From contig CAZAGT010000058.1 in the NCBI GenBank assembly GCA_964484515.1, positions 1 through 19,043 on the forward strand: DNA of 19,043 nt, read 5' to 3'. Under the pieces are notes generated by a model. That model saw only the letters and a list, made by a program, of their open reading frames with translations. It was not told the DNA's origin and searched no databases. Every line of letters starts with the position of its first letter. Position 1 is the first letter of the stretch. The stretch comes from CAZAGT01 sp964484515. Lineage in GTDB: Bacteria > Desulfobacterota > DSM-4660 > Desulfatiglandales > HGW-15. This document shows positions 1-7,867 of this stretch, one piece after another. The translations under genes and the position numbers were made by a program.

Positions 1-1
1 C

Positions 2-283
2 CGGATTACCATCAGCCGGGATACGCCCTTTGCACAGAAGCGTTTTGCAAAGGAGGCGAAGCTGGGCGATATACGGTACCTCTCGGACTACAAACGGGGA
101 GAATTTGGCAGATCGACAGGACTTCTGATCGAAGGTTTTGAGCTGTTGGGGCGAGCCGTGATCCTGGTGGATGGAGATGGCATCGTGCGCTATATTCAGG
201 TCGTGCCGGAGTTGACCGAGCTGCCCGATATGGAGGCGGCGTTTGCGGAGGCCATCCGGCTAGCGGGTGAAGATGCGAAATGA
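2..283 (+). CDS. tpx: Thiol peroxidase (Tpx), C-terminal part, 5' truncated
   Basis: This is the end of an open frame that enters from the left edge and stops at TGA 281-283. It gives 93 residues. Tpx is a peroxiredoxin that reduces peroxides with thioredoxin. The fragment contains the family's DxPFAQxRF helix (here DTPFAQKRF), then LSDYKRGEFG, the ARAV-like strand (GRAVILVDGDG) and the closing VPELTELPD segment, which matches the VxEIT..PDY end of Tpx proteins. The peroxidatic Cys lies upstream, outside the window. In E. coli Tpx the residue right after PFAQSRF is the resolving Cys95; here it is Ala (codon 47-49), so this enzyme may work as a 1-Cys type or use another resolving thiol. It sits 61 nt before a disulfide/persulfide reductase on the same strand, so a shared thiol-redox role is plausible. 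Family assignment is firm. Confidence 0.9.
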   Translation, partial: RITISRDTPFAQKRFAKEAKLGDIRYLSDYKRGEFGRSTGLLIEGFELLGRAVILVDGDGIVRYIQVVPELTELPDMEAAFAEAIRLAGEDAK

Positions 284-344
284 TATGGCGGGAAGCCGGC
301 GCCACGATACGGAGTAAGCCTGGCGCATCCTGGAAGGAGATTGA

Positions 345-2042
345 ATGGGGATCAAGCTGTTGATTGTTGGTGGCGTTGCCGGAGGTGCTACAGCTGCGGC
401 CCGGGCGCGGAGGTTGGATGAGAGTGCTGAGATTGTGCTATTTGAGCGGGGCGAGCACATTTCCTTTGCGAATTGTGGCCTTCCTTACTATGTCGGCGGC
501 ATTATTCCGAAGCGAAACGATCTGTTCGTAACGACTCCCGAAGCGTTTAGGGAGCGATATCAGATCGACATCCGGATCTTCTCGGAGGTCACGGCCGTCC
601 ACCCCAGCAGCCGGGAGGTCGAGGTCAGGGATCAGCGGAGCGGGGAGACCTATCGCGAGAGCTACGACAAGTTGATCCTCTCGCCCGGAGCAGAACCGAT
701 CAGGCCGCCCCTGGAAGGGATCGAGATAGACAATATTTTTAATTTGCGCAACATTCCCGATTCGGATCGGATCAAGCAGTATGTGGACAAACGGCGGCCC
801 CGTTCGGCCGTGGTGGTCGGTGGTGGCTACATCGGCCTTGAGATGGCGGAGAACCTGGTTCATCGGGGCGTGGAGACGACCATTGTCGAGATCCTCGATC
901 AGGTCATGGCGCCACTCGATTACGAGATGGCGGCTATCGCCCACGCCCATCTAAAGGAAAAGGGCGTTCACTGCGAACTCGGGAATGGTGTCAAATCGTT
1001 TTCCAAGCAGGGCGACCGGGTACTCGTATCGACTCAGAATGGCCGTGCCATTGAATGCGATCTGGTCATCATATCGGTGGGGATTCGTCCCGAGAACAGG
1101 CTTGCCAAGCGGGCCGGGCTGGAGATTGGTGAGCGCGGCGGAATCAAGGTAGATGCTACGATGAGGACATCCGACGCGCATATCTACGCCGTCGGAGATG
1201 CCGTTGAGGTCCGGGACTTCGTGACCGGACAGCCGACCATAACAGCGCTCGCGGGCCCTGCCAACAAACAGGCGCGGATCGCGGCGGATAATGCCCTCGG
1301 CAGGAGATCGTTGTTTAAGGGTACGACCGGCACCGCTATCGTCAAGGTGTTCGACTTGACCGTCGCCTGCACGGGGGCCAGCGAAAAGATCTTAAATCAA
1401 TACAAGTTGCCCTACCTCGTCAGCTATACCCATTCCGGCTCTCACGCCTCATACTACCCGGGTGCTACGAGCATCGCGGTCAAGCTGCTTTTTTCGCCGA
1501 GCAACGGAAAGATACTTGGGGCGCAAATGGTTGGCGGTGACGGTGTGGACAAACGGATCGACGTCATGGCGACGGCGATCCGCGGGTCAATGACGGTCTA
1601 CGATCTCGAGGAACTGGAACTGTCCTATGCCCCCCCTTATTCATCGGCCAAAGACCCCATCAACATAGCGGGCAATGTGGCCGCAAATATCTTGAAGGGG
1701 GATGTGGAGAATGTTACATGGAAGGAGCTTGCGAGCCTGAACCCGGACGAGACCGTCTTGGTCGATTTACGCAATAAGGATGAGCTTGAAAAATCGGGCA
1801 CCATAGAGGGGGCAGTACACATTCCACTCCCTGAATTGCGCCGCAGGGCACAGGAACTCGATAAAGAAAAGACCGTCATCCCCTTTTGTGCGGTGGGTCT
1901 ACGGGCCTACGTCGGTTATCGGATCCTGGTGCAAGACGGCTTCAGTTCGAGAAACCTGAGTGGGGGCTATCGGACCTATCTGGGAGCGAAAGAAAAGATC
2001 ATGGCGGAATCCCCGGAAACTCGACTCTGGCTGAGTGAGTAG
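345..2042 (+). CDS. CoA-disulfide / persulfide reductase with C-terminal rhodanese domain (CoADR-Rhd type)
   Basis: A 565-residue FAD-dependent pyridine nucleotide-disulfide oxidoreductase fused to a rhodanese domain. Seen in the sequence: an N-terminal FAD-binding glycine motif (GGVAGGATAAARAR, about residues 8-22); the single active-site Cys44 in SFANCGLPY, typical of the CoA-disulfide reductase/NADH oxidase group; an NAD(P)H-binding motif VVVGGGYIGLE near 155-165; the second FAD motif YAVGDA; the Tyr-rich YAPPYSSAKDP segment of CoA-disulfide reductases; and a rhodanese domain from about residue 460 with active Cys515 in the loop CAVGLR. Family members reduce CoA disulfide, CoA persulfide or polysulfide with NAD(P)H. 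The ATG has AAGGAGA just upstream. It follows tpx closely, suggesting a thiol/sulfur redox operon. The exact substrate (CoA-disulfide, persulfide or polysulfide) cannot be read from sequence. Confidence 0.9.
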   Translation: MGIKLLIVGGVAGGATAAARARRLDESAEIVLFERGEHISFANCGLPYYVGGIIPKRNDLFVTTPEAFRERYQIDIRIFSEVTAVHPSSREVEVRDQRSGETYRESYDKLILSPGAEPIRPPLEGIEIDNIFNLRNIPDSDRIKQYVDKRRPRSAVVVGGGYIGLEMAENLVHRGVETTIVEILDQVMAPLDYEMAAIAHAHLKEKGVHCELGNGVKSFSKQGDRVLVSTQNGRAIECDLVIISVGIRPENRLAKRAGLEIGERGGIKVDATMRTSDAHIYAVGDAVEVRDFVTGQPTITALAGPANKQARIAADNALGRRSLFKGTTGTAIVKVFDLTVACTGASEKILNQYKLPYLVSYTHSGSHASYYPGATSIAVKLLFSPSNGKILGAQMVGGDGVDKRIDVMATAIRGSMTVYDLEELELSYAPPYSSAKDPINIAGNVAANILKGDVENVTWKELASLNPDETVLVDLRNKDELEKSGTIEGAVHIPLPELRRRAQELDKEKTVIPFCAVGLRAYVGYRILVQDGFSSRNLSGGYRTYLGAKEKIMAESPETRLWLSE

Positions 2043-2067
2043 GCGAAAACGATGAAGGAGTGGTGTC

Positions 2068-2502
2068 ATGGCAAGAAGAGATAGTGGTAATTACGCTCGA
2101 AAACACTCCCCTGACCGTAAGGCGAATCCTGCGGTTGCTGAGGCGGTGAATCAAAGGGCGAAGGGGGGGGAAATCGCCTGTGCAATCGCCTTCGATATCG
2201 CCAAAGAGCTCGGTGTCACGCCTGATGAAGTGGGGCTGGCGGTGGATCTCGCTGAGATTCGCATTGTCAAGTGCCAGCTAAGGCTCTACGGCTATCAATC
2301 CGGCAAAAGTTCTCTGACACCGGCGGATTCCGTCTCGCCTGATTTGGAGGAGGCCATCCGTGATGCCCTGATTGAGGGCCGCTTGACGTGCGAGGCGTCC
2401 TGGGAGATCGCGGAGAGATTTGGGATGGCGAAGATGGGTGTATCGTCGGCCTGCGAAGCACTCAAGGTCAAGATCAGCTCTTGTCAGTTAGGGGCGTTTT
2501 GA
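2068..2502 (+). CDS. Small protein of two tandem helical repeats with paired cysteines, function unknown
   Basis: A 144-residue cytoplasmic protein made of two copies of one domain, residues about 24-76 and 94-144, aligned without gaps at an exact 70-residue period. Matching positions include A26/A96, C38/C108, I44/I114, A45/A115, G49/G119 and C69/C139, and each copy ends in a CQL motif (KCQLRLYGY and SCQLGAF). Each repeat looks like a short helical bundle or winged-helix-like unit (IAKELGVTPDEVG, IAERFGMAKMGVS), so DNA binding is possible but not shown. The paired Cys in each copy could bind a metal or be redox-active. I recall similar small proteins ending in CQLG motifs in anaerobic or sulfur-cycling bacteria but cannot name the family. 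The start has AAGGAG 7-8 nt upstream and lies 25 nt after the reductase, so the two are probably cotranscribed. Confidence 0.8.
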   Translation: MARRDSGNYARKHSPDRKANPAVAEAVNQRAKGGEIACAIAFDIAKELGVTPDEVGLAVDLAEIRIVKCQLRLYGYQSGKSSLTPADSVSPDLEEAIRDALIEGRLTCEASWEIAERFGMAKMGVSSACEALKVKISSCQLGAF

Positions 2503-2560
2503 AGCAATAAATCCCCTAACAAAACCGTCTTCGGTAAGACACGGGACTGACCTCAAGGGG
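2488..2560 (+). promoter_or_regulatory. Mutually exclusive hairpins that may control the UROD-like gene's ribosome-binding site
   Basis: TTAGGGG (2488-2494) can pair perfectly with CCCCTAA (2513-2519) across the upstream stop codon. The same CCCCT (2513-2517) can instead pair with AGGGG (2556-2560), which is the only good Shine-Dalgarno for the ATG at 2567. Inside the second fold sits a smaller hairpin, GTCTT-cggt-AAGAC (2527-2540). The competing pairings are seen directly. A regulatory effect is inference, and G/C-rich pairings of this size also arise by chance. Confidence 0.3.
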
Positions 2561-2566
2561 TTTGCG

Positions 2567-3619
2567 ATGGACATCAAAGAGAGGATCCTGGCAACGCTGA
2601 ACTGGGAAGAACCCGATATGGTGCCCCTTACGGTGTACGACTGGATGTTACCCCGTGGGGAGACGGGACGGCGACTGCGCCAGTTGGGTGTCGGACTGGT
2701 CCTGCGACCGCCGGCACACCGCGTTGACCATCGGGAGGTGGAAATCATCAGCAAGGAGTACTGGGAGAACGGTCGCAAGTTCATTCGTAAGACCATTCAT
2801 ACCCCGGTAGGAGATGTCTGGCAGACGTTGGAACCGGACAAGAGCGGGTATGAACCCAATTTTTGGATAAAGGAACACTTCATCAAGGGCCCCGAAGACT
2901 ATCCGGTCATGGAATTCTATGTAAAGGACGCCGTCTATCACGACAATTACGAATACATTCGGGAGGCCAAACGCAGAATTGGCGGGGATGGCCTCGTTTA
3001 TGTCCGGGTTGCCAAGGTGCCCATTCAGGAGATGCTATACCAGATGATGGGCATGGAGCGTTTCAGTTTTGACTACTATCAACAGAGAGACCTTTTTGAT
3101 TCGCTGCACAACACCATGCTGGAGAGATATGAAGAGCTTTTCGCATTTGCGGTCGACGCGCCGGTGGAATTGTTACTATTCGGTGACAATATCACGAGTG
3201 ACGTGGTAGGTGAGGAGCGTTACCGAAATTACTGTATGCCGGTGTACAAGCGCCTGAAGTCCCTTGCCGACGGTACTGGAAAGAAGTTAGGCGTTCATAT
3301 GGACGGCCGGCTGGCGCGCCTGACAGAAGCTATCGGTGAATCGGAATTCGATGTGATGGAGGCCCTCACGCCCCCACCGATGGGTGATGTTTCAGTAAAA
3401 GAGGCTCGCGAAGTTTGGCCTGACAAGTCCCTATGGATCAATTTCACGAGTTCGGTTCACCTCGAGAAATCAGAAGCGATTGAAGCGCACACCAGACAAT
3501 TGCTGGAAGAAGCCGGTAGCAAGCGAGGTTTTGCCATCGGGGTGACCGAGGACGCCCCCTTTGAAGATCTGGAACGGAGTCTGGCCGTCATAACAAACGT
3601 TCTCAAAGACTACTCCTAA
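2567..3619 (+). CDS. Uroporphyrinogen decarboxylase (URO-D) superfamily protein, possibly methyltransferase-like
   Basis: A 350-residue protein with the fold signature of the URO-D/MtaA/CmuA superfamily. It starts with the typical KERILATLNWEEPDMVPL (family: R..a...epDrvP), has a central segment with GDNITSDVV, and ends with helix-rich sequence including FAIGVTEDAP. True HemE enzymes make coproporphyrinogen; distant members transfer methyl groups to corrinoids or coenzyme M and carry a zinc-binding HxC. Here the equivalent position reads H244-M-D246-G, so the Cys ligand is replaced by Asp, and the PxxRQAGRS-type N-terminus of HemE is absent. A housekeeping heme role is therefore unlikely; a corrinoid or small-molecule methyl/decarboxylase role is possible but unproven. 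ATG 2567 has AAGGGG 6 nt upstream. No corrinoid protein gene is next to it in this window. Confidence 0.75.
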   Translation: MDIKERILATLNWEEPDMVPLTVYDWMLPRGETGRRLRQLGVGLVLRPPAHRVDHREVEIISKEYWENGRKFIRKTIHTPVGDVWQTLEPDKSGYEPNFWIKEHFIKGPEDYPVMEFYVKDAVYHDNYEYIREAKRRIGGDGLVYVRVAKVPIQEMLYQMMGMERFSFDYYQQRDLFDSLHNTMLERYEELFAFAVDAPVELLLFGDNITSDVVGEERYRNYCMPVYKRLKSLADGTGKKLGVHMDGRLARLTEAIGESEFDVMEALTPPPMGDVSVKEAREVWPDKSLWINFTSSVHLEKSEAIEAHTRQLLEEAGSKRGFAIGVTEDAPFEDLERSLAVITNVLKDYS

Positions 3620-3869
3620 AGCTTCTACCCTCCAGCCCCGAAGCCGGAGGAAAATGGAATGTTGACCACCCTTTTGTCCCGTTCATGCTCCTCTTTCGCC
3701 ATTGTTTTCCTTTGCATCTTAACTCATCAATATTACTTGACATTTCATCATCAATCCGGTATAAAGAACATCTTGCAGCTATCTGCTGCCAGATCGCAGG
3801 CCGCCGGCGCGAAGTCAGGACGCCTGCGAGACATACCAAACCAAGATGGCTAAACCAGAGTGAATCGAG
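3620..3869. other. 250-nt intergenic region
   Basis: No convincing gene is seen. Short open frames here lack a ribosome-binding site and protein-like composition. A weak imperfect hairpin (CCTCC...GGAGG, about 3629-3650) follows the URO-D-like gene but has no T-tract. The right half contains the sigma-70 promoter listed separately, leaving a leader of about 100 nt before the small membrane protein. Confidence 0.6.
3737..3765 (+). promoter_or_regulatory. Near-consensus sigma-70 promoter
   Basis: TTGACA (3737-3742) is a perfect -35 hexamer. It is followed by exactly 17 nt and TATAAA (3760-3765), one mismatch from the TATAAT -10. Transcription would start near 3772 and run rightward into the small membrane protein (3870) and perhaps on to glutamate dehydrogenase (4158). 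The local AT-richness in otherwise GC-rich DNA supports a real promoter. Activity is inferred from sequence only. Confidence 0.7.
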
Positions 3870-4049
3870 ATGTTACCGCTCCTATTCATCCTAAGCGTCA
3901 TCGGACTTAGCGTATACGTTTCCACCTTTTTCGTTTCCGAGGTGACCTTCTTTACCTATTACGTCGGTGGAGTGATAGGCATGTTCGTAAGCGGCATAGT
4001 CCTTGAGATCTGGATCCGGCGAAAGCGAAAGCAGGAACAAGGGGAGTAA
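3870..4049 (+). CDS. Small two-helix membrane protein (59 aa), unknown function
   Basis: A 59-codon frame from ATG 3870 to TAA 4047-4049. It is mostly hydrophobic, with two likely membrane helices (about residues 2-20 and 25-47) separated by a short FVSEVTFFTYY stretch. A strongly basic tail follows (WIRRKRKQEQGE), predicting by the positive-inside rule that both ends face the cytoplasm. The composition is typical of a real small membrane protein, and a near-consensus promoter lies about 100 nt upstream on the same strand. The ribosome-binding site is weak (GAGTGAATCGAG). It could resemble LapA-like or other short two-TM proteins, but I cannot assign a family. It lies 108 nt before the glutamate dehydrogenase gene, so the two may share a transcript. 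Confidence 0.6.
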   Translation: MLPLLFILSVIGLSVYVSTFFVSEVTFFTYYVGGVIGMFVSGIVLEIWIRRKRKQEQGE

Positions 4050-4157
4050 AGGCCGAATCCCAATCGTCACGGCTTTGCCCGGCTGCCGCCCATCTTCAAT
4101 TTCATTTGATCGCCCGTTCGAAACCCACGTTCACGAACCGGTTAGGGGTCAAAATAC

Positions 4158-5408
<1,251 letters not shown>

Positions 5409-5467
5409 CGCTCTATCGGCATACGACGCTTTGGAGGCTAGGCAAAATCACGGTGAGGCAGAAGATC

Positions 5468-5968
5468 ATGTTGCATAGTATTAGGGTGACGGTTTTCGTG
5501 GGCTTGACCTTGTTGCTGACGTTGGTTTGCGCAGCGGAGGAATCGGCTCAAGAACAGGAACGTGCGCGCCGCAAAGAAGCCTGGGACCCCAATCCCGAGC
5601 ATCGGGTCAATATCCAGCCGGACATCTTCGATTCCGAAGGGGTGGACGTTCCCCTGAAGCTCGTTTTCAATTACCCGAAAGTCGTGCAGATCAACCAGCT
5701 GGTTTCTCTGAGGGCGACCGTCAGTCACACCCTGCCGATAACGCTTCGCGATGTACGCTTTCGCGTCAAATTCCCGTCCCAGGTTCGAGTGGTGGCCGGC
5801 GACACGTCCTGGGCCGGAAGCCTAAGCAACAAGGATATTGGGGAAATTAGCACCGTGGCCCGATTTCCCCTGGTGGGGAACTACGAGGTCCAGTACGTGA
5901 TCGATGGATTGACGGACGAGGGCCGCTTTTCGCAGGAAAGCAGGATCATGATCGAGGTTAAGAAGTAA
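5468..5968 (+). CDS. Small exported beta-rich protein, unknown function
   Basis: From ATG 5468 this encodes 166 residues: a signal peptide (residues 1 to about 23, IRVTVFVGLTLLLTLVCA then AEES), a short charged linker (EQERARRKEAW), and a beta-rich domain of about 100 residues. The domain has alternating hydrophobic strands such as VPLKLVFNY, LVSLRATVSH, DVRFRVKFP and YEVQYVIDG, resembling an Ig-like or CARDB-like fold. I chose ATG 5468 because GAGG (5455-5458) lies 9 nt upstream; an in-frame GTG at 5453 would add five residues and has GGAGG 15 nt away. It lies 59 nt after gdhA. No catalytic motif is seen. It may be a periplasmic or surface-associated binding domain. Confidence 0.7.
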   Translation: MLHSIRVTVFVGLTLLLTLVCAAEESAQEQERARRKEAWDPNPEHRVNIQPDIFDSEGVDVPLKLVFNYPKVVQINQLVSLRATVSHTLPITLRDVRFRVKFPSQVRVVAGDTSWAGSLSNKDIGEISTVARFPLVGNYEVQYVIDGLTDEGRFSQESRIMIEVKK

Positions 5969-5980
5969 AAAGCCGGTCCC

Positions 5981-5999
5981 AGGGGTTAGGGTTCAGGGG
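5981..5999 (+). repeat. Intergenic G-rich repeat, copy 1
   Basis: The 19-nt AGGGGTTAGGGTTCAGGGG lies between two small exported-protein genes. It is nearly identical to 14705-14722 (AGGGGTTAGGGATCGGGG), also intergenic. This copy has three G-runs followed by CCGG, so it falls short of a full four-run quadruplex motif. Confidence 0.5.
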
Positions 6000-6065
6000 C
6001 CGGAACGTCATGCTGAGCGCTGATTACTCCCTGATTCCACCTCTGCTCAATGGAGGTAAAATGTC

Positions 6066-6458
6066 TTGAAGAAGGTCATCGAAGTGATAAAACGCAGCTT
6101 GTTGCTTACTGCGATTGCCGGGCTGATTCTGTCCGGGGCCGCCTACGGCCAGACCGTCGAAAGGTATGCCCCTGACGGTCGAGATCGATGGAGAGACCCT
6201 CTGAAGTTTGATGAGATGGGTGATTACGAGGGGATCCCGTTTGAGGCTGGGAACTTCGACGCAATCCAGAGAGGCATGACCGAAGAAGAAGTTCTGGAGC
6301 TATTGGGCAAACCTCTCCATGTGAGGATGATCAAACGCCCCAAGCGGCGTTGGAGAATCTCCTATTTCTATCCTGACAACCACGTGGTGAACCTCTTCCA
6401 GGGACACGTGGTCGGCAAGGAAAAGGGGGCCTCGACACCGGTATTTACTGTCGACTGA
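6066..6458 (+). CDS. Exported BamE/SmpA-like small protein
   Basis: A 130-residue protein starting at TTG 6066. GGAGGT (6052-6057) is ideally placed 8 nt before it, while the nearer ATG 6061 is out of frame and stops at once. Residues 1-28 are a signal peptide (two Lys plus Arg, then a long hydrophobic core ending GAAYGQ). The mature part has the SmpA/OmlA pattern: FDAIQRGMTEEEVLELLGKP at about 64-83, then a strand pair with WRISYFYPDNHVVNLFQGHVVG. In BamE this domain supports outer-membrane protein assembly. The present protein lacks a lipobox Cys, so it is a soluble or membrane-anchored relative, not a standard BamE lipoprotein. The next gene is more than 400 nt away, so it probably ends its transcription unit. 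Confidence 0.75.
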   Translation: MKKVIEVIKRSLLLTAIAGLILSGAAYGQTVERYAPDGRDRWRDPLKFDEMGDYEGIPFEAGNFDAIQRGMTEEEVLELLGKPLHVRMIKRPKRRWRISYFYPDNHVVNLFQGHVVGKEKGASTPVFTVD

Positions 6459-6471
6459 AACGAAGGTGAAT

Positions 6472-6526
6472 AGGCTGAAGCTGGAAGGCTGTTAGGACAC
6501 ATCATCCTCCAACCATCGGCCTTCCA
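6472..6526. repeat. Short palindromic intergenic repeat, copy 1
   Basis: TGGAAGGC (6482-6489) pairs perfectly with GCCTTCCA (6519-6526). The left part AGGCTGAAGCTGGAAGG (6472-6488) matches 15 of 17 bases with 16071-16087. The right part GGCCTTCCACCT matches the right side of the element at 16051-16217. These are two members of one intergenic palindromic family. This copy could also act as a hairpin after the BamE-like gene, but no T-tract follows. Confidence 0.55.
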
Positions 6527-6593
6527 CCTAGCACCCTACAGATGTCGAATGAAACTAAGAATCGTCGAAAGCGAGAAGTGCATGCTGTCGGCG

Positions 6594-6817
6594 GGGCCGT
6601 CAGGGGGTGTGCACTCTCAGCGTCGCAACTCCCAATGCTCAGGAGCTCGTTAACGCCCCCAAAACCAATCATTCGTCCCCAAATAGGCACCGAAGAACAT
6701 CTTCGATCGAGAGTTTGTCCTCTGGGACTACCGCATAACCCCTAACAAGAATATGGTGCCGTTCAAAGGCCGCGGGAGCTGCTGTTGCGGCGCTGAGAGT
6801 GCACCCCCTGACGGCCC
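6594..6817. repeat. Long inverted repeat with arms of about 40 nt around a 140-nt centre
   Basis: The left arm at 6594-6633 begins GGGCCGTCAGGGGGTG. The right arm at 6774-6817 is its reverse complement. Aligned, they differ by one 2-nt insertion, one substitution and a 6-nt gap near the inner end. The shared core includes TGCACTCTCAGCG and CGCAAC. The centre contains a further GGCACC/GGTGCC pair. Candidates are a small non-autonomous mobile element, a structured RNA or leader of the downstream cluster, or a recombination site. No target-site duplication is obvious at the outer ends. Confidence 0.7.
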
Positions 6818-6821
6818 TAAA

Positions 6822-6840
6822 TGCAATGCGGAAAATTGCA
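6822..6840. promoter_or_regulatory. Dyad upstream of the sigma-factor gene
   Basis: TGCAAT (6822-6827) and ATTGCA (6835-6840) form a perfect 6-bp inverted repeat with a 7-nt spacer, 33 nt before the sigma-like gene. It is a possible operator or leader hairpin. It is short enough to be chance. Confidence 0.3.
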
Positions 6841-6872
6841 ACCCCGTTCTTTTGGGCGCCTGAACCCAGCCC

Positions 6873-7823
6873 ATGTATGAAGATCAGCAGCTTATAGCCT
6901 TCATCAATCGGCCTGCCCGTTTCAAAGCCTCCGATCAGGAAAGACTCTTCAAAGAAATCAATCGCCGGATTCAGATCCAGATCGTCCGATTCCACCGGCA
7001 GATCGCCCGTTCCGACCTCCTCTCGGATCCTGATTTTCGTCAGGAACTGACCGATCGGGTCGTCGACCGCCTCTTTTTGACCGAGCGAGAAGGGCGAACC
7101 GACCAGAGCGGACTCGACCGCTTCCTCTTTCTGGTCGTGCGCAGCGTCGCGATCGACCTGCATCGGCGAAGAACCGGCAAACGCCGTGCCGCAGAGGAGG
7201 AAGGCAAGCAACGTACCTACTCACTCGAGGAGAACGAGCAAGGAGCCGTTCTTGCCCTGTGGGAGGAATTCTATCAGGACAAAGAGGTTCGCCTTGCCAT
7301 CGCTCAGGAGCTGCTGCCGGAATTCGATGAATTTCTGGACGGATTGCCCCGGAACTGGCGCCTGATCCTCAGGATTTACGCGATGTGGGGTGATCCCTTG
7401 ACGGATGAAGAGGTCCATGAAATTGCGGCCTTACGGGGTGTCTCTCCAGATCAGATCCGTGAGGAGTTGGCGGCGATCGAGGCGCAACTCGAATCGATCG
7501 ACGAAAGGAATCGGAAGCTGATGGCCGGCCTGGAAGACGACCTTTCCCTGGAAAAGCGTTATGAAAGGCGCCTCCAGACGCTTGTCGAAGGGGAGCACGA
7601 ACAGGTCAGGGCGGAGGTTGTGGAGGAAATGGCGAAGATAAGAGCCAGGCGGCAAGCCAAGCTCAAGCGCGGTTGGTCCGCCGTTGAGCCCTCAGCGACG
7701 GTGGTCATGGAGTTGATCGGCGCCAATGAGGTATCGAGTGTCGCCAACATACGGACCATACTCTCAAGGGCCCGCAGGAAAATAAGGCGGCATTTCGCGG
7801 AGAGGTGTCATGAATTGGTGTAA
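6873..7823 (+). CDS. Divergent ECF-like sigma-70 family factor with a large insertion
   Basis: A 316-residue protein. Residues about 21-103 resemble sigma region 2, with FLFLVVRSVAIDLHRRRTG (84-102) matching the region 2.3-2.4 pattern WLYxIARNxAIDxxRRR. Residues 153-200 (LDGLPRNWRLILRIYAMWGDPLTDEEVHEI) resemble the start of region 4. The C-terminus (about 279-308, ELIGANEVSSV then NIRTILSRARRKIRR) resembles the region 4.2 recognition helix. A charged, probably coiled-coil stretch (about 195-275) lies in between, so the protein is well over the usual ECF length of roughly 190. It is probably a transcription factor for the following genes. The ATG has no clear Shine-Dalgarno, so the start is uncertain or the gene is weakly translated. 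The next gene begins 44 nt downstream and encodes a Lon-like peptidase, which suggests proteolytic control (inference). Confidence 0.65.
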   Translation: MYEDQQLIAFINRPARFKASDQERLFKEINRRIQIQIVRFHRQIARSDLLSDPDFRQELTDRVVDRLFLTEREGRTDQSGLDRFLFLVVRSVAIDLHRRRTGKRRAAEEEGKQRTYSLEENEQGAVLALWEEFYQDKEVRLAIAQELLPEFDEFLDGLPRNWRLILRIYAMWGDPLTDEEVHEIAALRGVSPDQIREELAAIEAQLESIDERNRKLMAGLEDDLSLEKRYERRLQTLVEGEHEQVRAEVVEEMAKIRARRQAKLKRGWSAVEPSATVVMELIGANEVSSVANIRTILSRARRKIRRHFAERCHELV

Positions 7824-7867
7824 TCCGCGTATATATGGATTAGAGGGATCCTGGGTTCAGGAGAGGT

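Larger units (their letters stand above)
6459..6872. other. 414-nt gene-free region with inverted repeats
   Basis: No frame here has both protein-like composition and a ribosome-binding site. The region holds a short palindromic repeat (6472-6526), a long inverted repeat (6594-6633 with 6774-6817) and a dyad (6822-6840), each listed separately. The promoter for the downstream sigma-factor cluster should be here, but I cannot point to a convincing -35/-10 pair. Confidence 0.6.

Noticed and set aside
2567..3619. Housekeeping HemE (uroporphyrinogen decarboxylase)
   Set aside because: The characteristic HemE N-terminal motif is absent and no heme genes are adjacent.
3659..3894. Two short overlapping plus-strand frames before the small membrane protein
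   Set aside because: They overlap the promoter and lack ribosome-binding sites; the frame at 3870-4049 is better supported.
6542..6745. 67-residue plus-strand open frame in the intergenic gap
   Set aside because: It runs through the left arm of the inverted repeat and has no Shine-Dalgarno or protein-like composition.
6669..7211. 180-residue minus-strand open frame spanning the inverted repeat
   Set aside because: It overlaps the sigma-like gene, crosses the inverted repeat and has no recognisable domain.
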